Origin: Bacillus sp. 2205SS5-2
Lineage (GTDB): Bacteria; Bacillota; Bacilli; Bacillales; Bacillaceae_K
NCBI RefSeq assembly: GCF_037024155.1
Contig: NZ_JAYKTS010000029.1
Span: forward strand, 6,998-47,592
Length of the DNA: 40,595 nucleotides
Reading direction: 5' to 3'
Shown: positions 17,432-25,833 of the stretch, piece by piece
How positions within the stretch are numbered: position 1 is the stretch's first letter
Layout of the letters: each line of letters begins with the position of its first letter
Translations under genes and position numbers: made by a program
Notes under the pieces: generated by a model
Databases searched by the model: none
The model's input: only the letters and a program-made list of their open reading frames with translations
Told to the model about the DNA's origin: nothing

Positions 17432-18310
17432 TTTTGCTTCTAAACGACTAATTCGATCATCTAAATCTGGATGTGTAGAGAACATAGACGACTTTCTTCT
17501 ATTATTAATTTTCAATGTCGCAATAGCTACCTGCTCCTCGCCTTTCATCCGATTGGAATAGGTTTTTAGCATTTGTAAAGCATGAACCATCTTATCCTTA
17601 CCAGCTAAGTCTGCCCCACCTCGGTCAGCGTGGTACTCACGGTGACGGGAGTACGCAAAGACGACCAAGCTTCCCAAAATTGAGAAAACGATTTGGAATA
17701 CGATGACCGCAATAAAATGCACAATTGTTGCCATTTCTTCTTTAACAAAGCGTGAAGCAATCCACGCTGCAATTCTTGCTAGGAAGACAACAAAGGTATT
17801 GACGACCCCTTGCAGCAATGTCATTGTCACCATATCTCCATTGGCAATATGCGCAACCTCATGGGCAATTACCCCTTCAACTGCATCATCATCCATTTCT
17901 CGAAGTAACCCAAGTGAAACGGCCACTAGAGAACGCTTCTTCGAAGGACCTGTTGCAAATGCATTCACTTCCGGAGACTGGTAGATTCCAACCTCAGGCA
18001 TATGTGTTAAACCAGCTGCTCGTGATAAACGGTGAACTTTCTCCACTACTGACTGCTCCTCATAAGACAAAGCCCCATTAGGATCAATCACACGTACACC
18101 CATCATTTTTTTCGCCATCCACCGAGACATAGCTAAGGAAATGAATGATCCTGAAAAACCAATAATGGCACTAAAAATTAACAATGCGCCAAGATCAATT
18201 CCGCCTTGAGGATTAATATAGTTACCCGCATCAGTAATTGAAAAAATAAGACTAATCGTTAGTAATACTAACACGTTTGTTAATAGAAAATAAAATATCC
18301 GCTTGCCCAT
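17429..18310 (-). CDS. htpX: Membrane-bound zinc protease HtpX
   Basis: This 293-residue M48B metalloprotease of the cytoplasmic membrane degrades misfolded membrane proteins alongside FtsH. The N terminus carries two helices (about 5-25 and 40-60), then the zinc motif HEVAH (150-154), two more helices (about 162-185 and 193-220), and the third ligand Glu225 in [15 protein letters not shown]. The start has GTGAGGAG upstream. A strong SigA promoter is followed by a 12-bp palindrome, and the divergent neighbour is a YkrK-like gene. YkrK is a known htpX repressor in B. subtilis, so the same circuit is likely here. Confidence 0.95.
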   Translation of the reverse strand: MGKRIFYFLLTNVLVLLTISLIFSITDAGNYINPQGGIDLGALLIFSAIIGFSGSFISLAMSRWMAKKMMGVRVIDPNGALSYEEQSVVEKVHRLSRAAGLTHMPEVGIYQSPEVNAFATGPSKKRSLVAVSLGLLREMDDDAVEGVIAHEVAHIANGDMVTMTLLQGVVNTFVVFLARIAAWIASRFVKEEMATIVHFIAVIVFQIVFSILGSLVVFAYSRHREYHADRGGADLAGKDKMVHALQMLKTYSNRMKGEEQVAIATLKINNRRKSSMFSTHPDLDDRISRLEAK

Positions 18311-18334
18311 GTTGACTCCTCACTCCTATTTCAA

Positions 18335-18389
18335 GTTCATATGAACCTGTATTTGAATCTATTATACCTACTATTGATCAAAATATCAA
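18335..18389 (-). promoter_or_regulatory. htpX promoter with downstream palindromic operator
   Basis: TTGATA (18389-18384), a 17-bp spacer and TATAAT (18366-18361) form a near-consensus SigA promoter on the minus strand. GTTCATATGAAC (18335-18346) is a perfect palindrome placed at about +8 to +20, where a bound repressor would block initiation or early elongation. YkrK is the expected binder by analogy. Confidence 0.75.
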
Positions 18390-18424
18390 GAATAAAGACT
18401 ATTAATTCAATTTTATATGCTGAA

Positions 18425-18453
18425 TTGACGTGACCTTAACGAACCATTAATAT
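18425..18453 (+). promoter_or_regulatory. Promoter of the ykrK-like gene
   Basis: TTGACG (18425-18430), a 17-bp spacer and TAATAT (18448-18453) lie 40 bp before the DUF1836 start. Confidence 0.6.
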
Positions 18454-18492
18454 AAAATTAGAAATGGTGAAAGACTCAGAAACTAGACGGGG

Positions 18493-19257
18493 ATGATGAT
18501 AGTGGAAACATATAAATTGACGCGAAAAAATTTGGCCGACTTGCTTTTATCACTTAAATACAGATCGAACCACACTCCTCATATAGTGTTAGAAGAGGTC
18601 TGGGCCACAACTCATTTAACCGAAGAAAATAACGAACAAACATTTCCTTCCGTCCTTTCAACAAATATACCTCCCATCATAAAAAAGATCATTAAAACCA
18701 CTAAAGCAGAAATCGGTTTCTCCCTAAATGAAATCGTCTCCCTTGGAAACCTTGTGGAATTCACTAGTTTCTCCCAAAGCACCGTGCAAAACTGGGTCAA
18801 GCGTGACGTGAAGGGACTAATTGGCTCTCCACAGTTAGGGAAAAAATATACCATCGAACAAACCGCTATGCTGTTTATCGTCGAAGATCTGAAAGCAACA
18901 TTAGATTTTGAATCCATCCGAAAAATCTTAACCCTTGTTTTCAATGATATTGATGACTCAACAGATGATATAGTTAATCCAACTGATTTATATGCTGCAT
19001 ATTCATCGGTATTTGATAAAATTCATCATCTTTCATTTCCAAGATTAAAGGACTTTCCTTTAGGACCGGTTAATGAGATGATCCTTCATTTTATTAAAGA
19101 GGAATGCCAGAACCTATTAGCTAGTTTTGAAGGAGTATTAGAAGAAGATCTAATCATTGTATTAAATGTGTTGATCCTATCTGTTTCCTCTGTTCAAGCG
19201 ACTTATTATCAATCCGCAACTAAGAAATATGTCGAGAGTGCTGTTTTAGAAAAGTAG
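18493..19257 (+). CDS. ykrK: DUF1836 regulator, YkrK-like
   Basis: This is a 254-residue DUF1836 protein. Residues about 60-150 hold a MerR-like helix-turn-helix: FSLNEIVSLGNLVEFTSFSQ followed by STVQNWVKRDVKGLIGSP and a wing with GKKYTIEQTAML. The C-terminal part is helical and moderately hydrophobic. Divergent placement beside htpX matches ykrK of B. subtilis, whose product represses htpX. Assignment to YkrK is by family plus position, and a paralogue is possible. The start follows GGGG closely, and the second ATG or the GTG four codons in could be used instead. The stop codon lies within the terminator arm. Confidence 0.75.
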   Translation: MMIVETYKLTRKNLADLLLSLKYRSNHTPHIVLEEVWATTHLTEENNEQTFPSVLSTNIPPIIKKIIKTTKAEIGFSLNEIVSLGNLVEFTSFSQSTVQNWVKRDVKGLIGSPQLGKKYTIEQTAMLFIVEDLKATLDFESIRKILTLVFNDIDDSTDDIVNPTDLYAAYSSVFDKIHHLSFPRLKDFPLGPVNEMILHFIKEECQNLLASFEGVLEEDLIIVLNVLILSVSSVQATYYQSATKKYVESAVLEK

Positions 19258-19288
19258 ACCATGGGGACGTTCCCCATGGTCTACTTTT
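19250..19288 (+). terminator. Terminator with 18-bp perfect stem
   Basis: AAAAGTAGACCATGGGGA (19250-19267) pairs perfectly with 19271-19288 around the loop CGT. It includes the stop codon of the ykrK-like gene. The flanking A and T runs make it usable in both directions. Confidence 0.8.
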
Positions 19289-19735
19289 CGCCTAAAAAGG
19301 TAAACTCCTAAGTTAGATTTCCATTAATCCACCCACGCTGTTCCTCAGAATTCTGTTTTTTTATAACCAGATGTTATCACCGAATTCTTTATTTCACTAA
19401 GTCTATGCGGCCTATTTAAAAAGGAAATTCATGTTGTTTTTGCATATCGAAATAATGTTTCTTAGCTAAAACACTTTGTATATCCTTGTCAAAATCAGAA
19501 CATATACCTTTATTTGAATCCTTTCTCCTTTTGCAAAATCAACCTTTTCAGCATTAAACAAACCTTGTTCGGATTAATAAGTAAATGGAGTAATTTTAAC
19601 GTAGAGGATAAACAAGGTGAATACCCTTCTCATTTTTTTGAGAATCATAATACCAGTAGTTATGATCTACACCGTGAATACAAAGAATCCTTTTATGTTT
19701 TGAAATTGCATTTTTCACTCGTGCTGTCAAAATAG

Positions 19736-19916
19736 AAGGCTGTTTTCGCAAAGATTGTGGCTTTTCGAATAGGAATATATCCCCTGATTTGTATGACTTC
19801 GTGCTCTTTTCCTAATGAAAAATTATCCATTTTTAGATAAAAAATAAGAAATCCGCCAAAAAAACATTACTGCCTGTTTTTTCTTAGTGCCAATAGCAAC
19901 AAAGTATACGAAAAAC
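19736..19916. repeat. Dispersed repeat family A, copy A3
   Basis: The end AAGGCTGTTTTCGCAAAGATT and the internal GATTTGTATGACTTC and CTGCCTGTTTTTTCTT are clear. The second terminus stops at GTATACGAAAAA, short of the GAGCCTT seen in A1. In 19290-19735, before it, I see nothing supportable; the open frame there has no ribosome binding site and poor composition. Confidence 0.7.
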
Positions 19917-20090
19917 TTGATGGCAACGCTCACGTCACGCCGTCACCGCCTATCATGATAAAAAGTAATTTCAACCCCAATAATGGTATAAACCCGATAT
20001 GTTTGGAGCAAACTTCCTAATTTGGCGATACCTAAATATGCCTTTTTTCATAAAAAAGCTTAATAAAATGACGAGCATTCCAATTTATGT
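19917..20090 (-). pseudogene. Coding-like remnant next to repeat A3
   Basis: The minus strand from 20090 reads MLVILLSFFMKKGIFRYR and then KFAPNISGLYHYWG before a stop. A neighbouring frame continues GVEITFYHDRR, then (after a stop) RRDVSVAIK, up to the truncated edge of repeat A3. This looks like the end of a small membrane protein broken by frameshift and repeat insertion. The family is not recognised. Confidence 0.3.
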
Positions 20091-20112
20091 TTTCTACTTC
20101 GGGATTTACAGT

Positions 20113-20542
20113 CTATAACCAATTATATTTCTCTTTGGTGATCTGGTCATATTCTTTGGAGTTAAAGGGTACTTCTCTATTATTCCAAGTTTCCAATTGT
20201 CTATTTATCCAAATTGATAACTCCTCTTCCAATTCTAGTTGCTTTTCATCATCAAATTCATCAAATCGCCCTCTAAAAACATCGAACTCAAACCAATTAA
20301 CTGGAACAAACTTAATATTTTTTCTTCGCATAATGGAAACATAAGTTTTGGGTCTCTCCCCAAATTCCTTTATGCTTCCCACCTCTGAGATAATGCTCCC
20401 AACTGTCAGGGTGAACCTCTCCACAAATTACATCAGGCTTAAACTCATTAATTAACTCTCCAACCAAAGATAACAGAAACTGGTACTTTCTCTGCCAATT
20501 TTCATCATGAGTCATCCCCAGATTTCCAACAGTTGTCATCAA
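20113..20542 (-). pseudogene. Frameshifted gene, possibly TraB/DUF5694-like
   Basis: A good ribosome binding site (AGGAGG, 20554-20549) precedes TTG/ATG starts at 20542/20539. The first frame reads TTVGNLGMTHDENWQRKYQF and then ELINEFKPDVICGEVHPDSW before leaving its frame. The second frame takes over near 20375-20400 with SIKEFGERPKTYVSIMRRKN and runs to 20113. A single base change in the G-rich GAGGTGGGAAG would restore one protein of about 142 residues. The pattern (a strand, then a helix, then KPDVICGEVHP, then FVPVNWFEFD) recalls TraB/erythromycin-esterase-like folds, but I am not sure of the family. The alternatives are a sequencing error or recoding. Confidence 0.6.
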
Positions 20543-20588
20543 TTTTGACCTCCTAATTTAGTAGATCATCCTCTCAAATGATAGAAGA

Positions 20589-20606
20589 CCAAGGAATGCT
20601 CCTTGG
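20589..20606 (-). terminator. Short terminator after the DUF2087 gene
   Basis: CCAAGGA (20589-20595) pairs with TCCTTGG (20600-20606) over a 4-nt loop, followed on the minus strand by TCTTCT. The U tract is weak. It lies 12 bp beyond the stop codon. Confidence 0.5.
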
Positions 20607-20618
20607 CCTTCCCTATAT

Positions 20619-21395
20619 TTAACTTGTAAGCCAATATCTGCTACAGTCTCGATCCCTTTGCATGAAACCATATTGAATAAAATAACGACGAATCGTAACA
20701 AAATCATCAAAGGTGTCTTTGATCACTTCATTTACCTCTTTCTCCGTATACTCCTTGTTTAAATCAAACCGTTTTAATATGTGCTGGAGGATAACGATTT
20801 TTCGCTTCTCTTTACTGGGAAGCTGACTTAAGCGTCCATCAAGACCCTCTTTGAAATATGTGCTTAGTACTTTTTCTCTTTCCTGGTTTGTAATAGCATA
20901 CCTCTCATCTACCATAGTTGCCCCCTTATGAATCGCAATGAGTTGCTCCTCTTGATTCTTCTTCTCTTGTGTATCATCGTTTGCTAATAACTCCATAATT
21001 GCGAGAAATACTTTTGCTTGTTTCTCTTTTTCCTTGAGCTTAAACCGATGTGTACGAATAGTCGATGTGCTACCTGCCTCTAGCTCATTCACAATCTCTT
21101 TGTCTGAAAACCCTTCCTTAAATCGTCTCAGTAACTCTTTTTGCAAATTTGTAAGACCGGTATACTTTTTATTCATATTTAGTAAATAGTCAAACATCGA
21201 TCCATGCATGTTTTTCACATGATTTTCCACCGCGAGCTCAGCTTCATATAACACTCCCTCTGAGGGATAAATAATGCCCTTTTGATACATTTCATTGCAA
21301 ACAATGCAGTGGAATGTATCATTATTCCTCACGGTAACATACCCTTTTTTTAAATCTTCAATCGAAGCTGTCCAAAACATATCTTCCTCAGACAA
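20619..21395 (-). CDS. DUF2087 transcriptional regulator with LuxR-type HTH
   Basis: This 258-residue cytosolic protein has three visible parts. At the N terminus (about 27-66), FHCIVCNEMY followed by HVKNMHG gives a C-x2-C...H-x4-H zinc-binding pattern. The middle (about 78-120) has a GerE/LuxR-like helix-turn-helix, LTNLQKELLRRFKEGFSDKE followed by GSTSTIRTHRFKLKEKEKQA. The C-terminal 75 residues are DUF2087: LPSKEKRKIVILQHILKRFD, then YTEKEVNEVI and a closing FMQRDRDCSRYWL. DUF2087 occurs in putative regulators, and the ligand is unknown. The gene is monocistronic on this evidence. Confidence 0.8.
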   Translation of the reverse strand: MSEEDMFWTASIEDLKKGYVTVRNNDTFHCIVCNEMYQKGIIYPSEGVLYEAELAVENHVKNMHGSMFDYLLNMNKKYTGLTNLQKELLRRFKEGFSDKEIVNELEAGSTSTIRTHRFKLKEKEKQAKVFLAIMELLANDDTQEKKNQEEQLIAIHKGATMVDERYAITNQEREKVLSTYFKEGLDGRLSQLPSKEKRKIVILQHILKRFDLNKEYTEKEVNEVIKDTFDDFVTIRRYFIQYGFMQRDRDCSRYWLTS

Positions 21396-21559
21396 TCCAT
21401 CACTTCCTAACTATTAAAAATATAGACGAGATTTAATATCGTCTACTATATATAAAACATTTTATCATATTGTTTATTTTTATTCAATAATTAAATTCTG
21501 AATAATGAAATATATGAGCATCATTATAGGTTAGATTTCAATAATACTTCTTGTTTAAC

Positions 21560-21842
21560 AAAGCTGTTTTCGCTAAGTTTGTTGCTTTTCGCACCGGTCT
21601 ATAAACGTTAATATAGCTTTGTTTCGGGCATCATTTACGAAATGAGGAAGTGGCTGCCCTGCGGCGTCAGGCAAATGAAGAACTTGGAGGTGATGCCTGC
21701 ATCGCTGGAGGGTTATTCATTTGACCCCGAGCCGCAAGCCACTGCAGCTAGATCCGTCTATTTTTAATGGAAATCAACAATGAAATGGGTGATTTAATCA
21801 AAAATCAGATGAAATAGCCCCAATGTATACGAAAAGAGCCTT
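21560..21842. repeat. Dispersed repeat family B, copy B2, interrupted
   Basis: One end reads AAAGCTGTTTTCGCTAAG and the other CCAATGTATACGAAAAGAGC, the shared termini. TAGCTTTGTTTCGGGCATCA and GATTTAATCAAAAATCAGAT are family B interior. Comparison with copy B6 shows an extra 118 bp at about 21637-21754, listed separately. Confidence 0.7.
21637..21754. repeat. Nested palindromic insertion within B2
   Basis: This GC-richer segment interrupts B2 between CATCATTT and CGTCT, which are contiguous in other copies. It is itself a long imperfect palindrome: AGTGGCT (21649-21655) with AGCCACT (21737-21743), CAAATGAA with TTCATTTG, and GATGC-CT-GCATC at the centre (21692-21703). It is probably a small mobile or REP-like unit. 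Confidence 0.55.
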
Positions 21843-21915
21843 ATATAAATCATCCGCTATATGGAGAATTCCATCTAAAATTAGACTAAATAGCAATCAT
21901 GTATCCGCAAAGATC
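21841..21915. repeat. Dispersed repeat family B, fragment B3
   Basis: Immediately after B2, GAGCCTTATATAAATCATCC...TAGACTAAATAGCAATCATG followed by GTATCCGCAAAGATCCTTT looks like a short relic carrying family B termini. The stretch 21920-22050 shows nothing else supportable. Confidence 0.4.
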
Positions 21916-22060
21916 CTTTAGCAAAGAAGATAATGAAGCGCAGTTTCTCTACTTTCAAGACATTGGATTGAAACACTCAAAGCTTTAAATGATAAAAATT
22001 AAAATTCGTGATATTAGATAAAAATTAGAATTGCTGAATTAAAAAAGCAGAAGGTAAAAC

Positions 22061-22292
22061 TGAAATTATTCAAGAATTTATTAGTTTTAGTTACATTAGT
22101 GTTAATAATCGTATGGGGTTGTTCAGGTGGTATGGAAAATGAAGAGTAAAAGGTAGTCGTTCAAAAACGTATTGGGGATGAAAAAAACAGGAAGATTCTA
22201 TAGAATTTTCAATTAATAAACAAGTGAAAGAAGTAAATAGGATACTAGCGGAAGCGAAATGGACTAAAAAAGTGCAAAAAAACTGGGAATGA
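22061..22292 (+). pseudogene. Small lipoprotein remnant
   Basis: Behind AGAAGG (22050-22055), a frame beginning with CTG at 22061, perhaps a mutated ATG, encodes KLFKNLLVLVTLVLIIVWG followed by CSGG. This is a lipoprotein signal with lipobox VWGC. A stop follows at ENEE. Coding similarity resumes after a further frameshift near 22185, with EFSINKQVKEVNRILAEAKW and TKKVQKNWE to the stop at 22292. A start-codon change, one nonsense codon and one indel make it non-functional. The family is not recognised. Confidence 0.55.
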
Positions 22293-22310
22293 CATTTCTC
22301 ATTCCCAGTT
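22281..22310. terminator. Perfect 12-bp hairpin at the lipoprotein remnant end
   Basis: AACTGGGAATGA (22281-22292) pairs with TCATTCCCAGTT (22299-22310). It overlaps the old stop codon. The U tract is poor on both strands, so termination would be weak. Confidence 0.5.
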
Positions 22311-22374
22311 ATATACTTCCAATACTTAATGATCCGATTTGAATCATTTTAGATTTATTAATTTCCATAACCAA

Positions 22375-22514
22375 CACACCAATCATATTTTTGATTAAAT
22401 CTTCCCTTTCACTGTTGAATTCCTTCAAAAACAGACGAAATTTCGCCTGAAATAAAGCTATATCATAGATGATAAACTGATTCGAAAAGCCACTATCTTT
22501 GCGAAAACAGCCTT
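22375..22514. repeat. Dispersed repeat family B, copy B4
   Basis: The interior ATATTTTTGATTAAATC and AACAGACGAAATTTCG is family B, and the right end TCTTTGCGAAAACAGCCTT is the shared terminus. The left terminus is replaced by unrelated sequence. From here to 22815 I see nothing else supportable. Confidence 0.65.
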
Positions 22515-22814
22515 ATTTTATAACATTAATAGAAAATTGGGTGTGAATACCAGTTGGCATTTTATGAACAATCCTTCCATGTTTGTACAGAAATATGTTT
22601 GGAGGAAAGGTTTTAAAATTCTCGGTAAAATTCCCACTAAATCCTTTCCCTAATAATTACAATAAAGAGTTTGAACCTCCATGCTTTCCAATCGGTTTAT
22701 GTTAACTAATGTCTCTCTCCTCCATCATCACTTAATGCTTCTAATTCATCAGAAAACAACAAATTAAAAATAAGGGTAGCATCAGGAATTTATGGTGCAT
22801 AGGGTCCCCTCTAT

Positions 22815-23945
22815 TTAGCTTTGGTTCTCAGAAAACGTCACATCTACTTGCACAATTTCTGAGCGGCTTCCTATTCGCAATGGTGGCCCCCAGAATCCAT
22901 ATCCGGAAGACACGAACGCATGAAGTTGCGCTTTTTTTACATAACCCCAATCCAGTTCAAATAGTCTTTTCGTGATAAGGTGGTTAGGGGCCATTTGCCC
23001 TCGGTGCGTATGGCCTGAAAACGAGATGTCGACGAACGCATCACACGCTTCTTGGAGCTCAGATGGCTGATGGTCCATTGATATGATAGGGTATTCTCTA
23101 TTCAGAGAAGCTGTTAAATCCTGATAGGACATGCGATTTCGATCGGTTTTATCTTTTCTTCCTAATAAATAAAATCGATTGTCTAAAAGAAGACTTTCAT
23201 CTGTCAAAATCGGAATGCCTACACGCTTCATTTCTTCCCTATACTCCTGAATTTGCCCTCCATAATATTCGTGATTTCCTAATACCCCAAAAACGCCCAA
23301 GGGAGCATGTAAATTGGATAAAATTTCACCCATTTTTTTATCTGTAAAAGGATCCAGCTCATCATCGATTACATCTCCTGCAAGCAAAATCAGGTCAGGG
23401 CTCGTTTGATTCACTTCCCTAATCAACCTTTTTGCATGAGATACTCCTGATAGTCGACCGAAATGCATATCCGATGCCATTGTAATCCGAAGGGATTCTT
23501 TCCCCTCTACTATTTTAGGAATACTAATCTTGTATTCTCTCACTACCGGGCTATAGGCGTTGTATAGACCCCAGGTAAAAAGGATAAACAATAAGATCGT
23601 TGTAACATGCCCAGTCCAAAGAATGGATTCACTTTGAGACACCCCTGCCAGTCGAGCTAGCCATACGCTCCCATTAGCAAATGGAAATAATACGAACGCA
23701 TACTGAAAAAAACCGAACATCAATGAGCCAATATTCCGAAGAAAAGATAAGGAAGAAGTAAATCTACCTATTAAGTAAGAGTAAGATAGTAAAAAGAAAA
23801 CCAACCAAAAAACCATTGGTGTATACCAAGGCATAAGTGTGCTGAAGTAGACCGACACATTCCAGCCTAAATAAAATAAAAACCCATTAAATATGAGTAA
23901 CGTAAGTAGAATTCTAAAAATCATTGATACTTTTCCCATAATCAT
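22815..23945 (-). CDS. Membrane-anchored metallophosphoesterase
   Basis: This 376-residue protein has about four to five hydrophobic helices in its first 150 residues and then a calcineurin-like phosphoesterase domain. The metal motifs are in order: DMHFG (D-x-H), GDVIDDE, GNHEYYGG, a His in SMDHQPSE and GHTHRGQM near the C terminus. It resembles the YkuE/YaeI-type family, though with more membrane segments than YkuE. The active site is predicted to face one side of the membrane. The substrate is unknown. It is followed in the same direction by nothing and preceded by the SDR gene 85 bp upstream, so they may share a transcript. Confidence 0.88.
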   Translation of the reverse strand: MIMGKVSMIFRILLTLLIFNGFLFYLGWNVSVYFSTLMPWYTPMVFWLVFFLLSYSYLIGRFTSSLSFLRNIGSLMFGFFQYAFVLFPFANGSVWLARLAGVSQSESILWTGHVTTILLFILFTWGLYNAYSPVVREYKISIPKIVEGKESLRITMASDMHFGRLSGVSHAKRLIREVNQTSPDLILLAGDVIDDELDPFTDKKMGEILSNLHAPLGVFGVLGNHEYYGGQIQEYREEMKRVGIPILTDESLLLDNRFYLLGRKDKTDRNRMSYQDLTASLNREYPIISMDHQPSELQEACDAFVDISFSGHTHRGQMAPNHLITKRLFELDWGYVKKAQLHAFVSSGYGFWGPPLRIGSRSEIVQVDVTFSENQS

Positions 23946-24030
23946 TCCCCTTCAATTAAAACAGAAGGACTAGGTAACTGTCCCTCCATACACAAGACGC
24001 AACATCCATGTCCTTCTACCTGTGTTTCGT

Positions 24031-24849
24031 TTATATTCCAAGCATGCGATGAAACACACGGTCAAACATTCGATCCGATAATATGCGTCTAAGAAACATG
24101 TAAGATTTGGCATACTTACCTGCTGCATATCTTGTCTTTGGTTTTTTCGAATGGATCGATTTTAAAACTGTTTGTGCGATAACATTTGGTGAGGAAGCCC
24201 CCCCCATTTTTTTGCTCATTTTAATGAATGAATTGGTTATTTTTGCATATGCTGTATGTCCAGAAGTTTGCTCTAGCTGATTTAACATAATGCCTGTCCA
24301 TTCACTATCAATACTACCAGGTTCGATAATTACCACATCAATACCAAATTGAGCTACTTCTAAGCGAAGGCAATCGGAAAACCCTTCTAAAGCGTGCTTT
24401 GTCGCATGATACCATGCGCCCATTGGTGTATAGATTTTTCCGCCCATAGAGGAATTATTGATGATTTTTCCATATTTTTGTTTTCTCATATGAGGTAACA
24501 CCAATTGGGTTAATCGACTTAGTCCAAAGAGATTCACTTCAAATTGCCTTCTAGCTTCCTCAATCGACACATCTTCTACTGCTCCATAGGAACCATATCC
24601 CGCATTATTAAACAAAATATCAATCCTACCTTGTTCCTTGATAATGCTTTCAACACCATCCACCATCGATTGATCTTTGGTCACATCCATCGCCATAATC
24701 TTGGCTCCTTTTTCTGCTAGATCCTTCATATTCTCCACTCTTCTTGCCGCACCGTAGACAATATATCCTTCTTTTAAAAGTAATTCAGCGGTTGCTTTTC
24801 CCATTCCAGATGATGCACCGGTAATTAGAACGACTCTTTTATGATTCAC
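24031..24849 (-). CDS. Short-chain dehydrogenase/reductase
   Basis: This 272-residue classical SDR oxidoreductase has the NAD(P)-binding motif TGASSGMG (10-17), the structural NNAG (81-84), the catalytic Ser in NSSMGG (133-134) and Y-x3-K as Tyr147/Lys151. Arg36-Arg37 after the second strand (GAARRVENM) favour NADPH. The C-terminal 90 residues are extended compared with minimal SDRs. It is divergent from a TetR gene and separated by a region with repeated motifs, so it is probably the regulator's target. The substrate is unknown. Confidence 0.9.
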   Translation of the reverse strand: MNHKRVVLITGASSGMGKATAELLLKEGYIVYGAARRVENMKDLAEKGAKIMAMDVTKDQSMVDGVESIIKEQGRIDILFNNAGYGSYGAVEDVSIEEARRQFEVNLFGLSRLTQLVLPHMRKQKYGKIINNSSMGGKIYTPMGAWYHATKHALEGFSDCLRLEVAQFGIDVVIIEPGSIDSEWTGIMLNQLEQTSGHTAYAKITNSFIKMSKKMGGASSPNVIAQTVLKSIHSKKPKTRYAAGKYAKSYMFLRRILSDRMFDRVFHRMLGI

Positions 24850-24887
24850 ACAAAATTCCTCCTGTTATCTATAGATAATTTCTATTC

Positions 24888-24994
24888 TTGTATAGGTCAC
24901 ACCTGTATAACAATACACACTTGTGTCACTTGTATATTTCCATTATAATAAGCCAGTAAACCTTAGGTCAATAGAATGGATACAAGTGATACAT
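24888..24994. promoter_or_regulatory. Divergent SDR/TetR control region with repeated motifs
   Basis: TGTGTCACTTGTAT (24922-24935) recurs in inverted orientation as ATACAAGTGATACA (from 24980). CACTTGT is also directly repeated inside the first site. A separate imperfect palindrome, TGTATAGGT-CAC-ACCTGTATA, lies at about 24889-24908, near the SDR start. These are candidate TetR operators. Confidence 0.45.
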
Positions 24995-25033
24995 ATTCGT
25001 CTGAATGGGACATTTGCAGAAAGGAGAGAAACG

Positions 25034-25603
25034 ATGTCTTCTGAAAAAAGTTCAAATCCGATCTCACTTCGGTCACGAAGATGGATCATCGAGGCCTTGT
25101 TGGAATTAATGGAGGAAAAATCATATCAAAAAATTTCCATTAAGGAGATCACCGAACGTGCGGGTTTGGTAAGAAAAACATTTTATCGTAATTTTCAATC
25201 AAAAGAGGAGATTTTACAGGAATATATTAATGAGTTAGTAAAGGAAGTTGAACAACAGTTCGATAATGAAGCAGAACTAACCCCTTATTTCATGGCAGAA
25301 ATATACTTTTTGTTTTGGCAGGAACATATTCATTTTCTCAAACTCCTACAAAAGAATGATTTGTTTGTCATACTTCTTAAACACCTTGATGATTACCTAC
25401 CTAAGATGAAAAGTAAATACAAAGCCGAGTTAATCTCTGACTATAATGATACCTATCTCCACTATTATACTTCCTTCAATTCTGCGGGCATTTGGCATAT
25501 TTTAGAGAAGTGGATCGGTAGAGGAAACCAAGAATCCCCGCAACAAATGGCCCAATTGTATTCAGATATCATTCTCAATCACCCACATATGAAAAAGCAA
25601 TAA
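25034..25603 (+). CDS. TetR/AcrR family regulator
   Basis: This 189-residue repressor starts at 25034 (MSSEKSSNPISL), selected by AAAGGAG ten bases upstream; the longer frame from 24923 runs through the control region and is not used. The helix-turn-helix is at about 20-62, ISIKEITERAGLVRKTFYRN followed by FQSKEEIL. The C-terminal ligand domain is of the TetR_C_7/AcrR-like sort, with a HYYTSFNSAGIWHILEKWI pattern. It is divergent from the SDR gene, which it probably represses. Confidence 0.88.
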   Translation: MSSEKSSNPISLRSRRWIIEALLELMEEKSYQKISIKEITERAGLVRKTFYRNFQSKEEILQEYINELVKEVEQQFDNEAELTPYFMAEIYFLFWQEHIHFLKLLQKNDLFVILLKHLDDYLPKMKSKYKAELISDYNDTYLHYYTSFNSAGIWHILEKWIGRGNQESPQQMAQLYSDIILNHPHMKKQ

Positions 25604-25621
25604 GGAAAACATAAAAAAACT

Positions 25622-25665
25622 CAGCCTTATTAACGAATAGTTATCTTTAAATAAGGCTGTTTTCG
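25622..25665 (+). terminator. Terminator built from a family A repeat end
   Basis: CAGCCTTATT (25622-25631) pairs with AATAAGGCTG (25650-25659), followed by TTTTCG. The 3' arm is the terminus of repeat A4, while the 5' arm is an inverted fragment of the same terminus lying just after the TetR gene. Confidence 0.6.
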
Positions 25666-25833
25666 TCTGCTTTGTTGCCTCAGCACAAAAAAGGCTGTAA
25701 GGTTTTTTCGACTGATTTCATACTTTTTATCTAGAAATGGAGAAGTTTTCATGAGGAAAAGAGCAAGAAGTCATACAAATCAGGGGATATATTCCTATTC
25801 GAAAATCCACAATCTTTGCGACAACCCCCTTTT
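25653..25833. repeat. Dispersed repeat family A, copy A4
   Basis: One end is AAGGCTGTTTTCGTCTGC and the other AATCCACAATCTTTGCGACA. The interior has GACTGATTTC and GAAGTCATACAAATCAGG. It lies between convergent genes. 25835-26046 shows nothing else supportable. Confidence 0.75.

Noticed and set aside
19514-19735. 73-codon plus-strand frame
   Set aside because: It has no ribosome binding site, its composition is like intergenic DNA, and it ends at repeat A3.
24923-25033. N-terminal extension of the TetR frame
   Set aside because: It runs through the operator region, while the ATG at 25034 has AAAGGAG.
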